Source of the DNA: Nonomuraea longispora
Lineage (GTDB): Bacteria; Actinomycetota; Actinomycetes; Streptosporangiales; Streptosporangiaceae
NCBI RefSeq assembly: GCF_004348345.1
Contig: NZ_SMJZ01000039.1
Coordinates: 1-50,396, forward strand
Length of the DNA stretch: 50,396 nucleotides
Direction: 5' to 3'
Shown: positions 50,125 through 50,396 of the stretch, one piece after another
How the letters are laid out: each line of letters opens with the position of its first letter
Position numbering within the stretch: position 1 is the first letter of the stretch
The notes under the pieces: generated by a model
What the model saw: only the letters and a program-made list of their open reading frames with translations
The model's database searches: none
What the model was told of the DNA's origin: nothing
Position numbers and translations under genes: made by a program

Positions 50125-50200
50125 ATGCGCTCACATTGACCTGACATGCCGCCGACCGTAACGCGGCGACGCCGCACCAGTCAAACCCATGCGATCACAT
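50125..50200. promoter_or_regulatory. Two related 12-base dyads upstream of the exporter operon
   Basis: ATGCGCTCACAT (50125-50136) and ATGCGATCACAT (50189-50200) differ at one base and each has near-perfect two-fold symmetry (ATGYGA/TCRCAT). They start 64 bases apart in the 281-base region 50116-50396, where no convincing gene is visible. Likely sites for one repressor. Confidence 0.5.
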
Positions 50201-50396
50201 CGAGATAGCGACGGGCCGGACCAGCGGTGCTCCGCGGCCGAGCGGTGCTCGTCGAGCGAGGGGCGCGCGCTCGCGTCCGCCCAGGCGTTTGAGCGTGTCG
50301 GGTTTGCGAGGGCATTCCATTACGGAGAGCATCCAACTGTGAGGAAGGCGAAATGTCCCGCCCCGGGGACGAGCGCGGGAGAGACGCCTGACCGGC

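Noticed and set aside
46631..50134. A single 1167-codon ABC protein
   Set aside because: The frame upstream of 48409 lies under the partner ABC gene in another frame and lacks ABC motifs there.
50353..50391. 12-codon ORF (MSRPGDERGRDA) with AGGAAGG before it at the window end
   Set aside because: Too short to support and cut off from its context; may be a leader of a gene beyond the window.
1..50396. tRNA, rRNA, insertion sequences or CRISPR arrays
   Set aside because: None seen on either strand by eye; a dedicated search could still find a divergent one.

Overview
The window is very GC-rich DNA from an actinomycete. Codon use is strongly biased to G/C in third positions, GTG and TTG starts are common, several genes appear to be transcribed without leaders, and the gene set (MsiK-like ATPase, PASTA-less Ser/Thr kinase, c-di-AMP riboswitch in front of a CHAP protein, Kdn/sialic-acid type wall polymer genes) is typical of filamentous Streptosporangiales/Streptomyces relatives. 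A Nonomuraea- or Streptosporangium-like host is my guess; nothing here fixes the genus. I see no tRNA, rRNA, insertion sequence, CRISPR array or prophage.

Bases 1-7,900: the 3' part of an ABC-F ATPase, a ROK-family regulator, and an Entner-Doudoroff set read in one direction (zwf, edd, eda) that ends in a strong intrinsic terminator. An IclR-type regulator follows, and then a pair of phased palindromes.

Bases 8,000-13,200: a degenerate P450-like protein, a membrane-anchored Ser/Thr kinase with an ERTGP-repeat linker, and an IclR regulator translationally coupled to a 2-hydroxyacid dehydrogenase.

Bases 13,200-21,200: a carbohydrate-catabolism block. A five-gene minus-strand run (GH13 glucosidase, LacI, PfkB kinase, DHDPS-type aldolase, FadR-type GntR) has four-base overlaps at most junctions. 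It faces an ACS-family MFS transporter on one side and a MsiK-like ABC ATPase, preceded by a coupled 20-codon ORF, on the other. A FadR-type palindrome lies in front of the MFS gene. A motif near the GH13 promoter recurs in front of a second, paralogous GH13 gene 14 kb away.

Bases 21,200-35,000: mixed metabolic and surface genes. These are a peptidase S51-like protein with a cysteinyl-tRNA-synthetase-like tail, an acyltransferase-3 membrane protein, a MaoC/acyl-CoA dehydrogenase pair, an ACT-domain protein, a serine hydrolase, a self-sufficient CYP102-type P450-reductase fusion with a divergent TetR gene and two operator palindromes, a secreted parallel beta-helix protein, and the second GH13 enzyme.

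Bases 35,000-43,800: an orphan sensor kinase beside a decayed CitB-type response regulator, and then the most distinctive locus. One 678-residue protein fuses a CMP-nonulosonate cytidylyltransferase, a HAD phosphatase and a NeuB-type synthase that lacks the SAF domain. A GT2 glycosyltransferase and a polysialyltransferase-like protein follow it, and two further glycosyltransferase-like genes converge on it. By analogy with Streptomyces I read this as a cell-wall teichulosonic-acid (poly-Kdn-like) cluster.

Bases 43,800-50,396: an aldo/keto reductase, a Gfo/Idh/MocA oxidoreductase, a c-di-AMP riboswitch controlling a secreted CHAP-domain protein, a two-way terminator, and a heterodimeric ABC exporter with two related palindromes in its promoter region.
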